From positions 1 to 9,379 of the forward strand of contig RFJD01000207.1 of the NCBI GenBank assembly GCA_003695015.1: a stretch of DNA of 9,379 nucleotides, in the 5' to 3' direction. Both the position numbers and the translations under genes were made by a program. How positions within the stretch are numbered: position 1 is the stretch's first letter; each line of letters starts with the position of its first letter. The stretch comes from Verrucomicrobiota bacterium. Lineage in GTDB: Bacteria > Verrucomicrobiota > Verrucomicrobiia > Limisphaerales > J093. Shown piece after piece: positions 5,322 through 9,379 of the stretch. A model generated the notes under the pieces. That model worked only from the letters and a program-made list of their open reading frames with translations. It did no database searches and was not told where the DNA came from.

Positions 5322-7723
5322 GGCGTCACGTTCCCCAAGTTAGGACGGGAGGGCGCCGGCGCAACCACGGCCGAGGTCGCCGGCTGCGGGACCGCTCCGG
5401 AACCCGCGCCCGACTCGAGGCCGAACACCGTGTCCACCAAGGCGAACGCCCGGTCGAACAACGCCCGTTGAGCCGGCGTGGGCACCACCTTCTCGGTGAA
5501 GCCCATGGCTTGGTCACTGAAGCGCTCAGCCGCGCTGACCACCACCAGCCGCCGTTGCCCGGTGTCGATGACCGCCTGACCGGCCGTCCATGCGGCCCGC
5601 GCCCGGGCTTCCGCCTCCGAGCTCAGCAGGCCCGTTTCTTTCAAAACTGGCACGGCGGCGTCGGCCTGGATTTGCCGGGAGAACATCACCAACCAGCGGT
5701 TCACTTCCCGGCCGCGGCGCCCGGCCAATTGCCGCAGCGTGTCGAGATCCTCCGGCCGCCGCACGATAAAAGCCATGGCCGGCTCGATCCCCTCCGCCCG
5801 ACGCAGGTGATCGTACAGATCGGTCCGCGCGTCCTCGTCCATCAGGAGAAACGCTGAGAACGCCCCCGTCCGAAGGACCCATTGGACGAACACGTCGAAG
5901 CGCTGTTCGTAGGGCGCGTCGGTGGTGAACGTCCGCAGGCCATAGGCCGGTTCATCCGCCGGCGTGGCGAAGAACAACACGCGGCCGGGGGCGACCGGCT
6001 CGGGATAACCGGCCCGCCAGTCCTCGGCCAGCCTCACGACCCATCCGGCCACCCACGCCGTCACCAGGGCTCCGGCCACCGTGGCCAGCCATCGGCGCGG
6101 CGAAGAGCTGGCGGCCAGCAGGTAAACCAACAGCCCCAAGGCGGCCAACAGCGCGCAGCGACGCACCATCGCCCCCAGGGGCGAATCGCGGTGGTTGAGC
6201 CAGTTCAGCGCGTTGAGCAGGTACTCGTACTTCCCGGGGTAGAAGATCTCGAAGTTCGAAAAGATCGTGCTGTCCGCAAAGGCCAGCACCCGCCCGCTGC
6301 CGAACCGCGAGGCCACCGACACCGCAAAAAGCCCGGTCTTCATCTTCGGGTCGTCGTGGGGCGGCGGGTAGAAGTTGTTGACCGAGTAGATGGCCCGCAG
6401 CGACTTCGCGTGGCCGACCGTCAACACCGTCCGCGTGAACAGACTCGTCGGCTGGATCGACGCCGGCCCGCGGAACTTGAAAAACGTCATCCCGTGGGTG
6501 AAAGGCGTGCTCCGGCGCGGCAGGTCGATGAGCTGGAAGAAGTCCGCATCCAAGTCGAACAACACGTCGTCCCGGAAGAAAAACCCGAACGGCTCGCAAA
6601 TCGGGTTCAGGTGGGAGGTCGAGCCGAAGACGTTGGTGTGGTCGCCGATGACCAGCAGGCCGCCGCCGTTGCGCACGAACTCGAGGACGAGGTTCCGCTC
6701 CTCCTCGCCCAAGGGCACGTTGGGCAGGTAGATCATCAACACGCTGGCCCCTTCGAGGTCGGCCCGGGTCAGACGCGTCTTCACCTCGCGCACTTCCTTG
6801 AACAGGCCGAACCACCGTTTCAGCACGGCGTAGTTGTAACCGGAGTCGGCGCCGTACCAGTTGCGATCGTACGGCCGGCTGGTGGGAGACCACTCGGTGT
6901 GGAAGGTGCTGATGACCAGGCGGCCCTGCTTGGGCGTGCCTTGGGGCTCCCAAAACGCCACCAGCCACAGCACCGCCATGGCGGGCAACGCCACCGCCAA
7001 CCGCCATCGCGGCTGGCGCACCTTTACCGGCGCCACCGCGGGCGACGGGCGCAGGATCCGGCCCAGCAGCGGCCGCGCCGCCAGCATCAACGGCAGGTAC
7101 AACGCCGCATGGGCCAGCGGCCCGACCAACGGGCTGATGGGCAGTTCCTCCGTTTCGTACCCCACGTAGTCGCACAACGCGAGGAACAGGCTCACCCAGA
7201 GGACGAACTGCACCACGGCCACCGCCGCCAGCAACAGCGCCAGCCAACCCACCCGGCTCCAAGCCGCCTTCAATGTCCCGGCCCGCAGGAACAATCCGGC
7301 CGCCCCCACCGCCAAACCCGTCGCCGGCAGCCACAGCCAGAGGTTGTCCGCCGAAACCGAAAACCGCAGCGGCCCGGCCATCGTCGTCAGAAACAGATCG
7401 CCCTCGAAACTCGACACCGGCAGCCCCGCGCCGTGCAGCAGGAAGGCCGCCATCCCGGCCAGCCCGGGCAGGCCGTCTTTCCACCGCATGGCGGCGTAGT
7501 CACACGCCCGCCAGGCCGCCAGCCCGAGAATCCAGGCCCCCAGGTTCAACCACAACACCTGCCGCCAGCGTTCCCGGATCCCGGCGCCCACCCCGCCCTG
7601 AGCCGCCCGGACCGGCCAGAAATCCGCCGCCAAACCCAACGCCCACAACAAGACCGCCCAACCCGCCCCGTGCGGCCACAGGACGAAGGCAAACACTTTG
7701 GCCAGCCAGGAAAGCGCGTTCAT
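5318..7723 (-). CDS. Membrane protein with two glutamine-amidotransferase-like domains
   Basis: An 801-residue protein of unknown function. Residues 1-225 hold about six hydrophobic segments (near 8-34, 55-72, 86-103, 127-147, 158-184, 198-222). A membrane segment at 241-258 leads into a class I amidotransferase-like domain (about 265-510). Its signatures are LMIYLPNV (329-336), FVRNGGGLLVIGDHTNVFG (349-367) and FGSGRVLAFADSTIF (474-488). Two further segments (about 522-564) precede a second, weaker domain (580-768) and a Pro/Ala tail. The usual nucleophile Cys is absent; Asp-His stands near its place (GDHT, 360-363), so amidotransferase chemistry is unlikely and a structural or ligand-binding role more plausible. 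ATG at 7723 overlaps the upstream stop (ATGA, 7720-7723), and its own stop overlaps the next start. It is paralogous to the upstream gene. Confidence 0.85.
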   Translation of the reverse strand: MNALSWLAKVFAFVLWPHGAGWAVLLWALGLAADFWPVRAAQGGVGAGIRERWRQVLWLNLGAWILGLAAWRACDYAAMRWKDGLPGLAGMAAFLLHGAGLPVSSFEGDLFLTTMAGPLRFSVSADNLWLWLPATGLAVGAAGLFLRAGTLKAAWSRVGWLALLLAAVAVVQFVLWVSLFLALCDYVGYETEELPISPLVGPLAHAALYLPLMLAARPLLGRILRPSPAVAPVKVRQPRWRLAVALPAMAVLWLVAFWEPQGTPKQGRLVISTFHTEWSPTSRPYDRNWYGADSGYNYAVLKRWFGLFKEVREVKTRLTRADLEGASVLMIYLPNVPLGEEERNLVLEFVRNGGGLLVIGDHTNVFGSTSHLNPICEPFGFFFRDDVLFDLDADFFQLIDLPRRSTPFTHGMTFFKFRGPASIQPTSLFTRTVLTVGHAKSLRAIYSVNNFYPPPHDDPKMKTGLFAVSVASRFGSGRVLAFADSTIFSNFEIFYPGKYEYLLNALNWLNHRDSPLGAMVRRCALLAALGLLVYLLAASSSPRRWLATVAGALVTAWVAGWVVRLAEDWRAGYPEPVAPGRVLFFATPADEPAYGLRTFTTDAPYEQRFDVFVQWVLRTGAFSAFLLMDEDARTDLYDHLRRAEGIEPAMAFIVRRPEDLDTLRQLAGRRGREVNRWLVMFSRQIQADAAVPVLKETGLLSSEAEARARAAWTAGQAVIDTGQRRLVVVSAAERFSDQAMGFTEKVVPTPAQRALFDRAFALVDTVFGLESGAGSGAVPQPATSAVVAPAPSRPNLGNVTP

Positions 7724-9379
7724 GAGCCGGGCGGTCCCACGGTGTAATCCAGCAGCGAACGGATGAACTGAATGCTCGCCGGGTCGTATGTTTCAAAGCC
7801 CTCGACGTTGCGGTTCTGGAGCATTTCCGAATCCCCGATGACCGCCATCCGGCCCTGGCCCATGGGCAGGACGCCCACCAGCGGCCAGTTGTCGTAGGTG
7901 CAAATGACCGCCAGCCTCGGGTTGGTCGTTTCCAGCGGCCAGGCGCTGAAGAACGACACCCGGTGGCCGAACATCTCGCGGTCGAAAAACCGTCCCAAGG
8001 GCAGCCCGCGCACCCGCAGTCCGTGATCCTCCAGGAACTGCCGGGCAAACCGGTAGTGCGGAAAACCGCACGCCAGCCAGAACGTTCCCCCCCGTTCGAT
8101 GAACGCCTCGAGGTCCCGCTGCTCGGTGCGGTCGATCACCCGTTGCGGGGCCGTCATCACCAGCAACCGCGCTTGGTCGAGCAGCTCCCGGTCCCACGCA
8201 TCCGCCGCGATCGGCAGCAGGCCGTAGCGCATCAGGTTGATGGTCAGCCCGTGCAGCCCGTTGTCCATGCTCGAGTGCCTCGAAGCCTCGGGTTGATGCG
8301 AGAAGTCCACGATCGCGAGGCGCGTGCGGCTGTAGGCGGTGTCCCACGGGACCTGGCCGGTGGGCCGGTGTCCCCACCAGGCGTAAACCGCCGCCAACCC
8401 CAGCCACCACACCACCGCCCGCCGCCGCCCGGCCGCCAGCAAACCCGCCGCCAACGCGACCGCCAGCAGCCCCGCCATCCAACGGCCCGCGGCACCGTGC
8501 CCGGCGTCCCATAATGGCGCCTCGGACAGCCACGAGATTCCCGCCCGCATGATCTCGTAGGACCGCGGCATGTTGTTGCAGAAGAAACTGGTGGTGTCGC
8601 CGAAAACCAGCACCCGGCCCTGGCCGACCCGTTCCCCCGCCACCAACACCAAGTCGCCCAGCCGCTCCTCCGCTTGGTACCGGAAGTCGCCAATGTAACC
8701 GCGCTGCTCGTCCGAGGCCGTCGTCCCCCAATCGCCATACCCGTACCGCCCCAGCACCAGCGGCGTCGCCGGCGTTTCCAACCGCAGCGACGCCCCCACC
8801 AGAATGGCCGGACGGTTCTCCGGCGGGTGATCGCGCAGCTCGCCAAAGGGCGTTCCCTGCCGGAAGTCGTAGGAGTTGAACCAGCCCTGGGGAAAGAACT
8901 GCGCCGAGTCGTGGTTCAGCCGGATGTGACACGGCTCCAGCAGGTCGTTGATGTGGTTGCGGCCGTTCTTGATGAAGGTGTGATCGCCCAACACCCACAA
9001 GCGGCCGCCGTTCCGGACGAAGTTCCACAGCCGCTCCCGCTGCTCCGCCGTCAGGGGAAAATCGACGTTGGTCAGCACCAAGACTTCATCGCCCTTCAGC
9101 TCTTCCGGCAGGTCCTTGACGATCTCCGTCTCGCAGCCGAACAGCCGCGCATACTCCGGGAACAAGCCGTACATGCCGCCCGCCGCCCGGCCGTAGCGCG
9201 TGTAGTCCGGCTTGGTGAAGCTGACCACGCCCTTCTCGACGAAGACCATCTTCAACGGCCCGGGATGCCGCCAAGCGGTCGGCGGCGCCCACAGCCAGAG
9301 TCCCGCCAACGCCGGCAGCGCCACAGCCCAGCTCCAGCGCGGATTCGGCGGTTTCAACCCGAGCCAGCCAGCCGCGCCG
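7720..9379 (-). CDS. Paralogous membrane protein with two amidotransferase-like domains, 5' end outside window
   Basis: The frame is open to the right edge. The only in-window start that keeps the first membrane segment is a TTG at 9357, and codons before it continue in frame, so the true start probably lies outside. Numbering from that TTG: PRWSWAVALPALAGLWLW (6-23) is a membrane segment nearly identical in pattern to PRWRLAVALPAMAVLWLV of the next gene. A first amidotransferase-like domain (35-280) shows VLVLTNVDF (92-100), FVRNGGRLWVLGDHT (113-127) and GQGRVLVFGDTTSF (245-258). Two membrane segments follow (292-309, 313-329), then a second domain (345-540) with FIERGGTFWLACGF (419-432) and GQGRMAVIGDSEML (500-513). 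No canonical nucleophile elbow is seen; C430 is close but lacks its flanking pattern. It is the first visible gene of an ATGA-linked operon. Function unknown. Confidence 0.82.
   Translation of the reverse strand, partial: GAAGWLGLKPPNPRWSWAVALPALAGLWLWAPPTAWRHPGPLKMVFVEKGVVSFTKPDYTRYGRAAGGMYGLFPEYARLFGCETEIVKDLPEELKGDEVLVLTNVDFPLTAEQRERLWNFVRNGGRLWVLGDHTFIKNGRNHINDLLEPCHIRLNHDSAQFFPQGWFNSYDFRQGTPFGELRDHPPENRPAILVGASLRLETPATPLVLGRYGYGDWGTTASDEQRGYIGDFRYQAEERLGDLVLVAGERVGQGRVLVFGDTTSFFCNNMPRSYEIMRAGISWLSEAPLWDAGHGAAGRWMAGLLAVALAAGLLAAGRRRAVVWWLGLAAVYAWWGHRPTGQVPWDTAYSRTRLAIVDFSHQPEASRHSSMDNGLHGLTINLMRYGLLPIAADAWDRELLDQARLLVMTAPQRVIDRTEQRDLEAFIERGGTFWLACGFPHYRFARQFLEDHGLRVRGLPLGRFFDREMFGHRVSFFSAWPLETTNPRLAVICTYDNWPLVGVLPMGQGRMAVIGDSEMLQNRNVEGFETYDPASIQFIRSLLDYTVGPPGS

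Noticed and set aside
5952..7484. Open frame of 510 codons on the minus strand in another frame of the 801-residue gene
   Set aside because: Ala/Gly/Arg-rich translation without motifs; the overlapping frame has membrane segments and clear domain signatures.
5882..7747. Open frame of 621 codons on the plus strand
   Set aside because: It is antisense to the 801-residue membrane protein. Its product is mostly Arg, Gln, His and Pro without recognisable structure.
9355..9357. TTG at 9357 as the true start of the right-edge gene
   Set aside because: The frame continues to the edge without a stop, no ribosome-binding site precedes the TTG, and the paralogue has a long N-terminal region at this place.
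5318..9379. True glutamine amidotransferase activity of the two large proteins
   Set aside because: No Gly-x-Cys-x-Gly nucleophile elbow is seen in any module; Gly-Asp-His replaces it in both first modules.

Overview
This GC-rich window (about two thirds G+C by eye) is a densely coded bacterial chromosomal segment. I see no mobile element, CRISPR array, tRNA or rRNA. The ribosomal proteins, the GH130 and DUF4185-like proteins and the large membrane proteins with glutamine-amidotransferase-like domains point to the Planctomycetes-Verrucomicrobia-Chlamydiae group, most likely Verrucomicrobiota. That assignment rests on remembered family resemblance, not on a search.

Left part (1-3422, minus strand). 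Reading leftward there is a housekeeping cluster: rpmI (L35), rplT (L20) and pheS (phenylalanyl-tRNA synthetase alpha). It is followed by an NAPE-PLD/UlaG-like metallo-beta-lactamase-fold hydrolase and by the start of a GH130 mannoside phosphorylase/mannosidase that runs off the left edge. A sigma70-like promoter (TTGCGT, 17 bases, TATAGT) lies just upstream of rpmI. infC is not upstream of rpmI and pheT is not downstream of pheS, so the classical infC-rpmI-rplT-pheS-pheT order is broken at both ends.

Middle (3360-4766). A 266-base divergent intergenic region holds the rpmI promoter, a 12-base perfect palindrome, and a bulged hairpin that contains the ribosome-binding site and start of a possible 14-codon upstream ORF. 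After it, on the plus strand, comes a secreted DUF4185-like beta-propeller protein. A 9-bp GC hairpin separates this gene from the convergent operon to its right.

Right part (4767-9379, minus strand). Three genes are joined by ATGA stop/start overlaps: a membrane protein cut by the right edge, a second 801-residue membrane protein, and a 184-residue exported protein with a CxxCxxxH motif. The two large proteins are paralogues. Each has a membrane segment, an amidotransferase-like domain, further membrane segments and a second, more diverged domain of the same kind. They lack a catalytic nucleophile where a true amidotransferase has one. Their function is unknown, and this operon is the least explained part of the window.
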